Assembly: GCA_963169105.1 (NCBI GenBank)
Contig: OY720636.1
Span: forward strand, 146,157,941 to 146,221,940
Origin: Ceriagrion tenellum
Lineage: Eukaryota; Arthropoda; Insecta; Odonata; Coenagrionidae
Direction of reading: 5' to 3'
Length of the DNA stretch: 64,000 nucleotides
The notes under the pieces were generated by a model. The model made no database searches. It was given only the letters and a program-made list of their open reading frames with translations, and was not told the origin of the DNA. The position numbers and the translations under genes were made by a program. This document shows, in pieces, positions 22,481 to 34,431 of the stretch (its first letter is position 1; each line of letters begins with the position of its first letter).

Positions 22481-23799
22481 ATTACCATGCCCGTCCGTCA
22501 AACTTACATCAAATAGTCCAAGTGTACTGAAACTGACTGAATACTGATTTTGAATTCATCCAATAGAAGTGGGAAAGGGATAATTTTCTTGAATAAAGGC
22601 TCAAGTTTGTATGAATAGCGTTCGTTCCATGCCTCGAGCGTGAGAACGTGTATCTTTTTTAATCCCCCGTATCGTAGAATTAATCAGATTGGTCAACATG
22701 TCTCATTTATTAATTGACATCCAACCAACAACTCAGTTTCACGATTTATAAATATTAGTATGATATGAACGGTTAAAAACCAGGAGAATTTCTTTCAATG
22801 TTTATAATAATCTGATTCCAGTTCGTGAAATGGCTAACGTGGATTGTCCCTCAATAGTCAAATGTATTTAACGATATATGAACAAAGACGACAAATAAAC
22901 GGCAATCACGGAGCTTCGAATAAACTAAGTCATCAAAAATGTGGATGAACCTTCCATCGTTGGTGAAGTAACCGTATAAAGCCACCAAGTTTTTCCCGAA
23001 AGACTGATCTAATCCTTGTTTCTATTACCCCTTACTGAAAAAAAGTGTTCGAGCAGTCTCTAGCCAAAATTGATTCAAATTCACAATTGGCTGTCTATGA
23101 AATGATATGTGACTGTTGTGACGGAGCGCACTCGAGCAAATGATGAGGAAGTTTAAGACGCGAGATCTCAAGAGGTGAATTAACTGCAAAGACAACAAAT
23201 ATCTGATTGCCAAGCTCCTAAGCAATTAGGGTCACCACGGCAGTCTCGATCCAACAATTAAGAAGCTCTAACACAAGAAACACTGCATTGGTGTTCTCGG
23301 ACATGAGGAGGTCATCAAGAGAAGGGAAGGAGCAGCCAGGAAAATGAGCGAAATAGCATTACCAATCCATTCCCCGACATTCTCTCCCTCCCGCCCTGAA
23401 ACCACAAACACAAACTCTCTTTTTTCACTCTAAACACCTTTTTTGCTCAGTTTCCCTAATATTTGTTTCCATCGAGTCTATCCCTTTCATTCTCCCCCAC
23501 CAGTTCCTGAATGGTGCATACAGCTTTCACTTTTCTATCAGATACTATGTCCAGCGTAATTCGGTGGAAATCCGTTTGTTCTTTATGATAAAAATGGTAA
23601 CATATTCTGATTCCATACTTTATTTTCTCTTACCGACCCAGGTTTCTAATGGTACATTGAAAATGGCATGATATGCCAAAACCTGGTTTGGTAAGTGAAA
23701 ATAAAGCGTGCGAATAGACTAATTTACCTTTTCCATTATGAAGAACTGCCATTTTTCTCGAACTGACTTACGTTCTACCTGCTGCCTAGTGACGATGCT
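22481..23799. other. Unassigned AT-rich sequence
   Basis: No gene recognised. Confidence 0.45.
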
Positions 23800-24375
23800 T
23801 TAGCATTGAAATAAGTAGAAGCTCTAAAAGAATGCAACAGTTTCATTTCAGCTCTTTTGATACTCCAATAGTTTCAAAACGAAACAGTTCCGTAAAACAC
23901 CCTGTCGCGGGCAGCTGCTAGAGGTATACCAAACAGCGGGAAATCGATCGTCGCCGTTAAAACGTTGCCTGTAGTTATAAACTGTGAGGTAAGAAATCTT
24001 TTACTTAAATTACTATTTAATGTGGATTCATGAAAGATCCTTAATAGTTCTATTTCTATCTGCAATGATGGGCTGACATGCGTCGAATAAATAACAGGCA
24101 ACTGCTGCAAAAGATTGTAATACAAAGAATTGTAGCGTATGACCGCGCGAATCGTAGCGCATGACTGCAACGCAGCCACACACGCAGTGCATCTGGAATG
24201 GAGTGGAAGACAAAACAGCTTCGGCTAACAGTCGAACGGCTTATAGCGCAACGGCGCGGCTGTGGCTCGATCACGAAACTAAGCGGGTGTTTGCATCAGC
24301 CATTTGAAATAGTTGTCAGACCGAAACGTTTGCCGCTGTAGGCGTGTCGCACCGAAACACATTATTCCAACACTA
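23800..24375. repeat. Dispersed repeat, copy 1
   Basis: Shares blocks in the same order with 42640-43590: GTTTCAAAACGAAACAGTTC (23871-23890) against GTTTCAAAGCGAAACACTTC, a central CACGCAGTGCATCTGGAATG against CACGTGCATTGCAAATGGGA, ACGGCGCGGCTGTGG against ACGGCGCGGCTGCGG with GATCACGAA-CTAA, and GTTTGCCGCTG against GTTGCCGCTG at the far end. Copy 2 is longer through an internal segment. No open frame is shared, so it looks like a non-autonomous element; terminal repeats were not resolved. Confidence 0.6.
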
Positions 24376-24424
24376 AACGCATACAATTTATCAGTGGACA
24401 TTACCAAGTTTCATTTGCTTTTAA

Positions 24425-25015
24425 TTAACAAGTGGATACCGTGTTCGAGCCATGGGTCTTTGCGAGCTTATTAAAGGGGAAAAGAAGGGGAGGAGTTATT
24501 GATAGTATGAAGGAGGGGTGGAGTAAAATTTGACTGGTGGTTGAGAAAAGGTGGATGGATATCAACGGAGAGAGTCTTACAGAAAGCTCTTCAAATTTCG
24601 CCCACGAGTGATTCAAACGGCAAACAACCTGGACGATTGAAAGAGGAGCGGTGGGGGTAAAGGACAATTGGGTGGTAGGGGATGAGGGGAGGGTGATTTA
24701 AAGGGATAATAAGACAAGGGGGAGGAAAAGGGTAGGGAAGAGGATGTTTCACGTTTCCACCCGAGCAACTCATAATTCTGTCCCCATATTAATGGACTTT
24801 AGAACTGTGGGATTATTATCTTTGGGGAAACATCTTCGATGGAAGAGAGGCTGGGGACGGAGAAATTCTCTGGAGGAGGCGGGGAGAGGGGGGGGGGGCA
24901 GAGGCAGGGGAAAGATGTGGAGAAAAGGGGACCGGAAGAAGGCGGGTAAAAAGGATGGAGAGCGAGGAAGATGGGGCGAGCGAGGGGCAAACTCCCCTTC
25001 CCTCTCTTCTTACAA
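24425..25015. other. G/GA-rich stretch
   Basis: From about 24475 to 24740, and again from 24845 to 24990, the plus strand is dominated by G and A. The 128-codon plus frame (24744-25130) and opposing minus frames are low complexity (Arg/Gly/Lys or Ser/Pro) and not recognised. Confidence 0.4.
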
Positions 25016-25559
25016 GATTTATTTCGTCCTTCCGAAAAGGAAACACTTTCAACTCTCCAGATATTCCTGCGACTCGGGAACTTTTGTACCCTTGCCAGGA
25101 GCAGCGATACATTCTTTAAATTGGCAATGAGTCCCTGGGTTAAAAAAATAACACTGATAATTATTAACCCAAAATATATATGTCACTTCTGCTAGATTAT
25201 CTGAAACGATACATCTCCTTCCCATTACATTGTCTCAATGACAGTATTAGCTCTGTATTGCAAGGGATTTTTTTCCTCCGTTTCTCAATTTTAAATAACT
25301 AAAATTCTGCTATATTACGAGTTCCATTAAAAATTAGACTCGTGCAGTATAGATTTGATATTCATATTTTATGTTTTGATGTTTTCAGTGAAGTGATTAT
25401 CAGTGAGCTTTGAGATGATGGGGTGTTGAAGAGGGAAATTCGGGACAACGAAGATAAGCATGTGCTAATAGGTAGTGGAATTTGGGGAAATTCAAAAGCA
25501 GTGCAACATACAGCAGTTGGAGTTGAATATGTAATAGTTTCGAGTTTGTTAATTCTTGG

Positions 25560-26015
25560 AAAACTTGCAACTAATATTATTTTAACCGCATTGAATACGG
25601 CACATCTTAGAATAAAAAAATCCAAGAATCTAATTTATCCCTTGATGAAATGAGCACTGCAAGGAAATTAAAGCTTATGTTAAGGAATTGGCGGAAGAAG
25701 TGATCCCCAAACGAGCCACAAGGAAACGGATGTGGTTTAATGATATATATTCATAAGGCCACGGAATAAAGGCAGAAAACAAACATTTTATGGATACCAA
25801 TGGGAAGATACGAGGAAGGAAGCAATTTTTGAAGGAGTCCGCCGTAAAACCAAAAATACTCTGTGAGAGGAAAAGACATCATGGAGGAGACACAGAATGA
25901 TTTTCATGGAAACAGGAGCAAAAGAATTATGCAGGACAGTAAAAACTTTAAGAAATGAATCTAACTAGGCAGCATAGTTTTATTAAAAGATGAAAATGGA
26001 AGGCCATTAAAAATT
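25560..26015 (+). mobile_element. RTE-like LINE fragment (region between endonuclease and RT)
   Basis: In shifting frames the plus strand reads KELAEEVIPKR and RKRMWFNDIY, then KRKRHHG and later LLKDENGRPLK (about 25680-26010). This order of a W-F-D/N motif, a basic spacer and a short '-KDENG-' motif is typical between the endonuclease and RT domains of RTE-type LINEs. It has many stops and no RT core follows. The call rests on motif order rather than a strong match. Confidence 0.45.
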
Positions 26016-27340
26016 AGTAGGATGTAGCCTTGCCCAGGGGATCGCGATCTCACATTAGGTAAGAAACCCCGGTTCCTGGTCTTTACGTGGCATATATATT
26101 TTCCTAAGAACTTTCCTTTCAAATATGAGGAGAAGTTTTGCTCCTTTCTTAAGAATGATCCAAGTTTGTCAGCATCATAAGATGACTGGGAAAATTAGAG
26201 TTATATGTAATCTTACTGTTAAATCTGGTGATATACATTTAGAGTTTAGGATCATGTTGAGACGGTGGAGTGCATTAACTTACTTTACAAGGTAAGCATG
26301 CGGGGCTTGTTCATGAGGTACTGGCCAAGTGTGACGATAATGTTAGGAACTAAATCGTAAGATGCTAATCGCGTAAGGCACCATTTAAAATTCATTATTT
26401 GTATTTGGAATTCTACTGATGCAGTACTTCATATGGAAGTTGAGCATGTAACACAAGTGTGAAATCAAAATAAGCATGTGTAAATGTTGTCATAAAGATA
26501 ATTTGGGGTTACAAGCCAACGACAGTAATTAGCACAGAATTAGAGGAAAGTATTTGAAAGGTGCGTAGGTATTAGAGTAAACACTCCAAGCAAATTCTGT
26601 GGTTCATGTTATGGTAAAAACTCGCTCATGCTTCACACCCATGAGAGAATTGCGACGATGAAGATTTGTTCTGTCCAGTAACATAATCTCTAAGGTATTT
26701 AATGAGAAAATAGTAATAAGAGGTATCTTATATCAGAAACATCCATTAAAATTTTCTTGGTTTGAATATACTATACGGCAAAAGGCATGAACTTGGTGTT
26801 CACACACTGACGCTGCAGATAAAACCAGCCTTAAAGAAAGTATTGCCTTGAAATTTGATCTATTTGTGTTTAAAATCATGCAAATTCATTGAACGCAGCA
26901 TCCAAGCATCCAAAAGTGAACGCGGAGTAGTAATGGTATGATCTTATTTGTGCTATTTTCTTAAGAATCATATTTAACAGTTTAATCAAAATGATTGACG
27001 AAAAGAAGTCTCCATTGCGTGCAAAACATTAATTAATGAAGAGCTTTAGTTGTTACTTGAAGCTTTGCATTTGTTCACTATATAGCTAACGCACACTCGT
27101 CGTTGCTTGTGCATACTATGAATTTTGAAGAAGGTAGTCGCTTAAATAGTGGGGAAGACGACGATGATGAAGCAAAATGTAAATAAAACTGAGAAATAGC
27201 TCATGATGATTTGGCGACTAGTGCGCTCAATAAAGATTGAATTACGAGCGAGGAAATATTGCGCGGAAAAATTCGTGAGGAGTGGCAAACTATGGATTGA
27301 AAGCAAGGGCCACATCGACAATTAGACAATCGACAATCAG
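26016..27340. other. AT-rich noncoding stretch
   Basis: No gene recognised. Confidence 0.45.
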
Positions 27341-27343
27341 GTA

Positions 27344-27550
27344 CGTTAGAGGCTTTCGAAACCTGGTGTTGGAGAAGGATGCTAAAGATCAAATGGACAG
27401 GTAAAATAAGAAACTTAGAAGAACGCATAACCCGATGATGAGGAAAATGGAATTTGGAAGACTATTCAGAAATGAAGAACCAGATGAATTGTGCAAACCC
27501 TGAAGCACAATGGGTTTGTGAAGCATATAATTATAAGAAAAACGTGCATT
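27344..27550 (+). mobile_element. RTE-like LINE fragment (RT C-terminal region)
   Basis: The plus strand reads LEAFETWCWRRMLKIKWTGK then IRN-EERITR, stops, and continues in another frame as LKHNGFVKHIIIRK (about 27495-27540). This is the post-RT region of RTE-like elements (EAFE-WCWRRMLKI-WTD...GHVLRHN-FVKNIIEGK). Two frameshifts and a stop make it a dead fragment. A close relative lies at 59270-59640. Confidence 0.75.
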
Positions 27551-30149
27551 TCCTCAGCAACAGTCAGTCAAATTTCGTCAGCAACTCGCTGCCTTATGGA
27601 AAATATTTTGTCTTCCAATCCATTCCAGGTGAAAACGTTTGACCAAGGGACGCGAAGTAGTATATCCTAAATAGAGTAATAATTCAAATCGCGTGATTGG
27701 ATACGCTGGATTTTACACTTCCAAAAAACGATGAGTGCAGAGCGATGAAGAGTTAGCCTCTGTTAAGGCCAATCGGTTCCTTATGACGACAAGCTACAAG
27801 AGAGTGCCTATACTCACGGCTAGGAGAGGAACTCCTGGGGGAACTCGACATTTAGAACAAATGTGGGAAAAAAAGAGATAGGCTGTTTGGGAGAACTTGT
27901 ATTTCTTCGAGAGACTCTGTATGGGGAGCAGAATTGTATGAGAAACCTCATAAATGTGAACAATAAAATACAGAAAGAACTCAAACTTGCAAGGAAATAT
28001 GTCGAGGCTAATTTGATGACTAATGCAAGAATATTCGTGAGGAAGTTACTATAATGAATTGGTTAGATGCTGGGTTATCAAAGCTTTATACACCCTCATT
28101 GTGAAATGGTAAGAATGGTGTTTTGGAAAATAAAATTGAATCGGTGAGAAAACTCCATCTTGAACCTCTTGAGACATCTTTCTGGAGAAATCAGATGATT
28201 AAGTTTACGTACCTAGCAAACGCCGATAGGGATTGATATATGTTCTTGTTAAACAAGGTATTATTTCGTTTGTAAACTTTCCATTTTCTAGCTAAAACAA
28301 CGTTTGCTACTTTATTAAATAATCGAATGTTGCGTTACAAACCACTGAAATGGCACTAATGCAAGCACGACGGATAAAAAAATCGAATTTAGGAAAATAA
28401 TCCTCTCCCGCACAAAATTTAGTCAATTTCTCATCAGGCTATGTAATCAATGGACACTAAATGGTGTAACGAGACTTACAAAAAACATGAAAGGGACATA
28501 AGGAAAGAGAATAATTAGGCGAGCGTGAGGAATCTCATCGGATAACGTCAAATAAATGGCCGTGTGAAACGTAATTGGTAGGAAAATGGCCGCGTGAACA
28601 GAGGAAGCCACTAAAAGTTGAAAAAGTGAAGCGAAAGCGATTATGTTCCTGGAGGCCAAGAGGAAGGAGATGGAAGGAACTATGATTTTTCTCGAGGTGG
28701 AATGTGAGAATGAGAGAAGACTGGACGGGAAGCACCGCATCTGCCTTGGCGTGAGTGAGAACGAGGATTGAAAAGGTGCCAAGCAATTGGCTGGCTCGGT
28801 CCCAGAGACGGGGTAGCAAGGAGATCATGATGAGATGAATGGATGCAACTTTCTTTTACAACTGGTCATTTCAGGGGTCCGAAAAAATCAATGTAATGAA
28901 AGAATATATTTATGCATTCTGGTAAGTCTGGTTAATAGAAGGGACGACAAATATTTACTGAAAGGGAAAATAAAATACTGGTATCATGTTTTCTCTAAAA
29001 TTTTTAAGTACAATGGGTGGAAGGATTTTTTATTGTCAGAGGAAAGAAAGATCGCTACACGCGATGGGCAGTATTCTGAGAAGAAAGCATGTCATGAAAG
29101 CTCAAAGCAGGCATGGGAGGAGGGGGGCAAAGGTAAATGATTGGATAAAAACAAGCATGTTGGCCCAATGGTGACACAACGTTGAACTTTTCTCAACTTC
29201 TCATTGATTGCAACCATCATAGTGATTTTAAGCTATTTTTGGCAATTCAATGCATGGAGAGAAAATTAGTTTCCTACGAACCATCATTAAACTCAGCAAG
29301 TATCTATGGTATGTAAAAACAATAAAACATCCGCTGTAAACGACCATTTTTATCTCTGGCACTCTTCTCACTTACTTCCTATATTCCTTGACCATCTTTT
29401 TCTCATCCTGGCCTTGAACCCGTCATCATTTCCCGAACCAGAGCAATCGCGGGACCACAAAACTAAATCCTCAGCATTAACCTCTGTGCCAACCACACAA
29501 TCCCACCCACCCTCTCTCAATCCCGTTGCATCATTTCTTACCCTTCTTCCCTCTCTCCCTGTTATCAAAATCGCTTTCTTCATTATTTCCATCCCCGTTC
29601 CAAAAACAAATATATTGAAAGCCATATGAAGCGGGCAATCCTCCGGACCCATGATATAATGGCCGCTGAAGAGAGAGAAATTTTTCATTTTTTTTTGTGT
29701 GGGAAATTCATTTCATTCCCGAAAAAAATATGCCGTTTGAAGAGGTGAGGTCGCTTTAGGGAGGTGGCCGCGGAGGTAGAAATCGCCTTATAGAGCTCGA
29801 ATAGGATACATTTATTACATTAATGGTGGAAATGTTTGTATGAACCTAGGCTAGTCCAATAAACCTTGAATGGTAATTTACAAAGAATTTCACATGACTA
29901 TGTTATCAATCATAGGTAAAATTCGCGCTGTATAAACTCGTAAGCTCCTAGTAAAGTGGTACCTTAATGGTAAGCTGAGCACTGCTGTGAGCACTTGGTG
30001 AGAGGGCAGCAGAATAGCACGTTGAGCAACATGCAACAGAACCTCCTTAGCCGAATATAAAGTGTATCATATAAAATGCTGCGTGTCTTGTTGCTAGGCC
30101 TCAGATTTTTATCCGAGTTTTTCCAAGGAGATGGACTTATGCTCTGCAC
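27551..30149. other. Unassigned AT-rich sequence
   Basis: Frames at 27863-28054, 28447-28828 and 28835-29140, and the opposed frames at 29306-29688, are unrecognised. No splice-bounded exon was identified with confidence. Confidence 0.4.
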
Positions 30150-30720
30150 TACCTTTTTTCTTCCTTACGTCTTTTATTGTCGGATATTGCCGGTCATATT
30201 TTGCTAGAGCCAAAATATTACGGTAGAAACGATCACAGGCGTAAGATTAAGGAAACAGACCTCAGAAACAGTATATTTAGAATGTCATTTTCTTCCGTGA
30301 AAATTAAGGGACCATAATAGCTGCGATAGATCAGTCCTATGATACATTGACCCTCAATAGGTAAAGTAAGTTTTGTACTTATGTTAAATTTCATAACGTC
30401 ATTATTATCAACTCAGCCCGTATGAAATTTCCGGCATGTCTAAGCTTTTGCATTATTTTGTATTCTGTAGTGCTATTTATCAATCGCATTTATAATACAA
30501 ACCAATAGTTGTATAACCTTACTAGTGTTCTGTAGGGTAGCATGCTCGAAACACATTCCTAGTTCTTGGTCTCCCCGCGCATGGACGGCCTTGCGTTTGG
30601 CTTGCGCCGGCCGACCGGGGGAAGGTGCGCAGTTCTGATTTGCGCTGAGGTGAGTGCTGAATGTCTGGTGTGGAATAACTCCTTGCCACACACCCTAGCG
30701 GGGGCTTTCAAGGTATTCGC
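30150..30720. repeat. Unnamed dispersed repeat, copy 1 (partner 63330-63850)
   Basis: Two blocks match 63330-63850 in the same order. The first is CATATTTTGCTAGAGCCAAA (30197-30216) with GATCACAGGCGTAAGATTAAGG. The second is GCTGAATGTCTGGTGTGGAAT (about 30656-30676) followed by the CCACACACCC region. On the minus strand the second block still gives similar peptides in the two copies (MRGETKNWE here, MRKKTRNYE there), suggesting a decayed coding element rather than a pure non-autonomous repeat. No known family is recognised. Confidence 0.55.
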
Positions 30721-30839
30721 AGATGTAGATGGCCTTCCTAGCCTGTTAAATTGTACTTTTTCTAATTAAATATATTTATCCCGGGGATTTATTTTTATTT
30801 TGCTATATCTTAATAATTGGCAACCTGGTCCTTGAATAA

Positions 30840-30945
30840 CACTGGTCGGCAAAATGAAACTTTTTTTCGCTCCCACGAACGAAAATAGGTGATTCCTATA
30901 GGTTTCAAGCTTCTGAGTTCGAATCCGTAACCCGTTTTTCTCCAG
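30840..30945 (+). repeat. Left terminal inverted repeat of the 2.5-kb element
   Basis: Begins CACTGGTCGGCA and stays similar to the inverted right end through the CTCCCACGA block and on to a TCCAGGACG-like block, with small gaps. TAA precedes it. Confidence 0.78.
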
Positions 30946-31083
30946 GACGTACCAGTTTTCAGGGAGGAGGGGGGGGGTGTTTCAATATCCGCCCAAAGAT
31001 GCTATTCTCCACCCATAATGATTTGCACGTTATAATTTAAATATCAATAAGTATAAGTTATGCAGATAAAATTACATAAGAAG

Positions 31084-32791
31084 TTAAAGTTTAACACTTA
31101 CGTGTCCCTTGGTTTTCCTACTCCTCTTGTAATTACTACAGGGTGTCTCGTGTGTCACATTCCAACAGAAGTCTGCCAACATATTCACACTCCATTTACC
31201 ACTGTAGCGCCTCTCCATGGTTGCTATTTGCTGGTGAAACCTTTCCCCGTGTTCGTCAGAGACCTCCCCAAGCTGTACATTTCAGGGAAGAAGTCCAGGT
31301 GGCAATGCAGGAAGTGTAACTTTAGGGACATATTACATCCCATGTTACGAAATGAAGTAATTAACCTGCCCACAATGTCTTTGTAATCAGGTAACTTATG
31401 ATTCCCTAGAAAGTTACTGCACACTTCTCGAAAGGCCTCCCAAGCCTCACTTTCCACTTCATTAAGCTTAGAAGAAAATGTAGTATCCTTAAAAACGTCT
31501 CTGATTTGAGGTCCCGTAAAAATACCTTCTTTCACTTTGGCCTAGCTGAGTCTTGGGAATAGTTTTCTGAGATGATTAAATGCCACACCATCCCGGTTCA
31601 GGGCCTTGACGAAGACCTTCATGAGCCCTAATTTGATATGAAGGGGTGGTAAGAATATTTTCTCCGGATCCACAAGACGTTCATTAGCCACTCTCATCTC
31701 CCCTGGGACCAGTTGCTTCCTTGGCGACCATTCTGTGATGGTGTACTGATCTTTGGCTTGACTATCCCAATGGCACAGGAAACAGCAGTGCTTTGTGTAA
31801 CCTCCTGGTAAACCGGTGAGGATGGCAATAACCTTAAGGTCAGCGCATACAGACCACTGGAACTGTTCGTACTTTATTTTCTGCAATAGGTTTCGCATGT
31901 TCTCGTATGTTTCTTTCATATGTACAGCATGAGCAATAGGGTGGACGGCTTTTCATTGCCCTTGTGTAGTAACACTGCTTTGAGACTTATCCTAGAGGAA
32001 ACTACGAATAGCCTCCAATCTTCAGTGTTGTGGCTCAACTTCAGTTGTCCAATAAGCGATGGAATGTCACTGCAATACACCAAATCTCCAGCCTTTGTAA
32101 AATTAGGAACTAGGCTCACTTCTCTTTTCCTATACATCGATATATTCACATCTTGGTTTAGTAGATTCCATTGTTGAAGTCGTGATGCAAGCAACAGGGT
32201 CTTAGACTTGGGAAGGTTTAAGTCTCTGATCAGATCATTCAGCTCTTCCTGACTTAGCACATGTGGTTCATTAGTGTCAGGCACTGGAGCGTAATTGGGA
32301 TCTGACTGTGTACTCGAAGATTGTGCAACACCCTCACAAGTAGCAGGTTCTTCATCGGATGAAACACTGCACAGGGTGTATGAGTCTGGTGGTACGGGTA
32401 CAGGCAGACTAACATCATGTTTCACAGGTCTCCTCACGGAATCCAAGTTAGGATACTGTATTTTATGCTTCATGTTTTTTGAGAAACCTTTTATATTAGT
32501 CAGGCAGAAGTAACAGTCTGAAACATGATCACGGGGCTCGCGCCAAACCATAGGTACGGCGAACGGCATCGATTTATGTGTACCTTTCAATCATCCTGTG
32601 AGAGTACACGCACATGAGTTACAACTTTGTTTCGGAGCCCAAACGCGATCCTGGTCGCCGATTTTACTGGCGAAGTACAGATGGTAGGCTGTCTTCAGGA
32701 ACGGTGACAATGGCCTACTTTGTCCCGTGAAAATCACTTCCCCACATATGTAGCAGAATGAATCTGTCGAATTGTTGCAAGTTCTCGGCAT
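31084..32791 (-). pseudogene. Broken gene for uncharacterised Cys-rich element protein (putative transposase)
   Basis: From ATG at 32791 the frame gives an N-terminus with three CxxC pairs: CYIC at residues 13-16, CNSC at 57-60 and DCYFC ending near 96. An acidic Ser/Pro-rich linker and an LSQEELNDLIRDL-LPKSK segment follow, then a C-terminal half with CADLKVIAILTGLPGGYTKH, CCFLCHWDSQ, FLPPLHIKLGLMKVFVKAL, GNHKLPDYKDIV, CNMSLKLHFLHCHLDFFPE and DEHGERFHQ. From memory, similar uncharacterised multicopy proteins occur in arthropods and Hydra. Lesions are TGA at 32591-32593 (probably once Trp), a frameshift near 31930, TAG at 31542-31544, and a frameshift near 31245. CFLC and the H/D/E-rich LHFLH-HLD...GERFH region could be zinc-binding and RNase H-like catalytic parts; that is inference. 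Confidence 0.8.
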
Positions 32792-33264
32792 GTTCGTTTA
32801 ACACAAACGTCCATATTTCACGCAGAAATATTGTTCACCTACGGAATACACAGACATAGCGTAACACCACCTTCTAACACCAAGATCAACTCGAAACTGT
32901 AACATTTGTTTCACGCGACAACGTGGTGTATGTCTTGGCGCCTTTTTTTAAACAATCTGTCTGTCGTCTAGACAAAAGGGAGCCGACGAATGATCGCAAG
33001 TTGATTACGAAACCTTTCTCCGTCAATAACGCCTAGGTTTTAGTGTATGCAGTGTGGAACGACATTAAATCTTTGCAACCCAAGGGGAGGGGGTACTTTT
33101 CTGGGGGGGTCATGAGCTAGAGAAAATGTTCCTGGGATATAACCTAGTAAGAGTTCTTGGATTAAGATAAAAATTGAGAATTATGCACTCCAAACACGGA
33201 AAACATATTAAATACCAAAACCACGATTTTTCTGTCAATTATGGAAACAGCACCCTGCCAAAAA

Positions 33265-33372
33265 AAACCTATCGTGCTGGAACTTTCTCGATGAGATATT
33301 CGTAATCAGCGTCTCGAAATCTATCCGGTACACCCTTTCACCCTCGTGGGAGGATTTTCATGCCGACCAGTG
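33265..33372 (-). repeat. Right terminal inverted repeat of the 2.5-kb element
   Basis: Reverse complement of the left end: TGCCGACCAGTG at 33361-33372, with subterminal similarity inward to about 33265. TAA follows directly. Confidence 0.78.
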
Positions 33373-33375
33373 TAA

Positions 33376-33874
33376 TTTCCTTATATTTCATATTTTTGCC
33401 GTTTTGCACACATACACCTTTGTTGTCCGTATCAGCTTAAAAATGGACTCAGGCATTCCCTCTCCATGGTTTCAAGTTTATTTAAATATCTCTCGTTCAA
33501 TTGGCCAGCCCAGGCCGGCGTTTCGTACTATTGGTCTGGACTAAAGTATATCTCGTATGTTTTTTCTTCATGTCATCCCATGCTGCGTTGTTATTAAATT
33601 TTCCGATTGGTTTAGAAAGTTCAGTTTCTTGTTCCAAGTCTGGTCTGACCAGTCTATGGACAGTTCATTGATTCGCAGGCATCGGCACCCGCCTGGTTCA
33701 GTTTTTGGCCGTGTGAATATTACGGCTTGCGTCTTGTGGTGTTTATTAGTATTTGCCCATTATCGTGCCATTTCATTGCTTCATTCTGTCGCATCTTGTG
33801 CCTGTGCAGCCACCTGTTTTATTTTATTTCACCTTGTCAGAATATCTGCATCATCTGTTTAGTACAAAGCGGGC
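33376..33874. other. Unassigned sequence
   Basis: A 101-codon plus frame (33557-33862) is Cys- and Phe-rich. The opposite strand has a partly legible AAWDDMKKKHTRYTLVQTNS-like string. Neither is assigned to a family. Confidence 0.3.
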
Positions 33875-33878
33875 TTAA

Positions 33879-34427
33879 GGTAGTCCGAGCGAGATAGTTT
33901 CCTAATCATAATAGAGACCATATTCGAATTATACGATTTTATTTTACCTGCTGTAGGACATATCAATTAAATATTGCGCAATTAATTGTGCAATAATAGT
34001 TTTATATGACAGAAATTGTAAGCAATTAAATGTAAAATATAAGAAAGTCTCTAACTTGACTCATTTTTTTCGCGCGGTGCGTTTGAAACTCCTTTTTGAA
34101 AGGATTTTGTGATACCCAAGAACCTATTGCGGTTACAATATGATTAATTTTCAAAAAAAAGTTGATAAAACATACAAACTACATGCTGTCAGTTTTTGTA
34201 CAACATCTAAGTGTTAAAAATTCCTTATTTTGTAAATTATGTCTCTCTAGAGTGCATACGTGTACCATTTCCCATGTAAAAGGACTGGTACTTTCTGGAA
34301 AATATCTCGGAAAGTAATGTGGTAAGGGGTAGAATTTTTGGTTTTATTCGATAGGTGAGATATTTCTCTTTTAAATGTATCCAAAATCATTGATTTCTAA
34401 TGAAAATGATTTTTTGCTCAAATTACC
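33879..34427. mobile_element. TTAA-flanked miniature element, copy 2
   Basis: The segment is bounded by TTAA on both sides (33875-33878 and 34428-34431). Its ends are imperfect inverted repeats: GGTAGTCCGAGCGAG at the left and TTGCTCAAATTACC at the right. It matches 16575-17102 along its length, including the TATGTCTCTCTAGAG...GGACTGGTACTTTC block near 34238-34296. It has no open frame of note. TTAA target duplication and inverted ends suggest a piggyBac-like non-autonomous element. Confidence 0.78.
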
Positions 34428-34431
34428 TTAA

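Larger units (their letters stand above)
30837..33375. mobile_element. TIR-flanked DNA transposon carrying one Cys-rich gene (2533 bp plus TAA target duplication)
   Basis: The segment starts CACTGGTCGGCA at 30840 and ends with its exact reverse complement at 33361-33372. TAA occurs immediately outside both ends (30837-30839 and 33373-33375), a 3-bp target duplication. Inside the perfect 12-bp ends, about 90 bp of imperfect inverted similarity continues: CTCCCACGA is identical at both sides, followed by ATAGGTTTC/ATAGATTTC and CTGA-T-CGAAT. The only gene is an intronless minus-strand frame of about 570 codons (31084-32791), placed as a transposase gene would be. CAC-type termini with a 3-bp duplication would fit a CACTA/CMC-like element, but the protein does not show an obvious textbook DDE motif. 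Family assignment is therefore open. Confidence 0.82.

Noticed and set aside
33557..33862. 101-codon Cys/Phe-rich frame
   Set aside because: No recognisable family, just outside the TIR element, and its codon pattern does not stand out.
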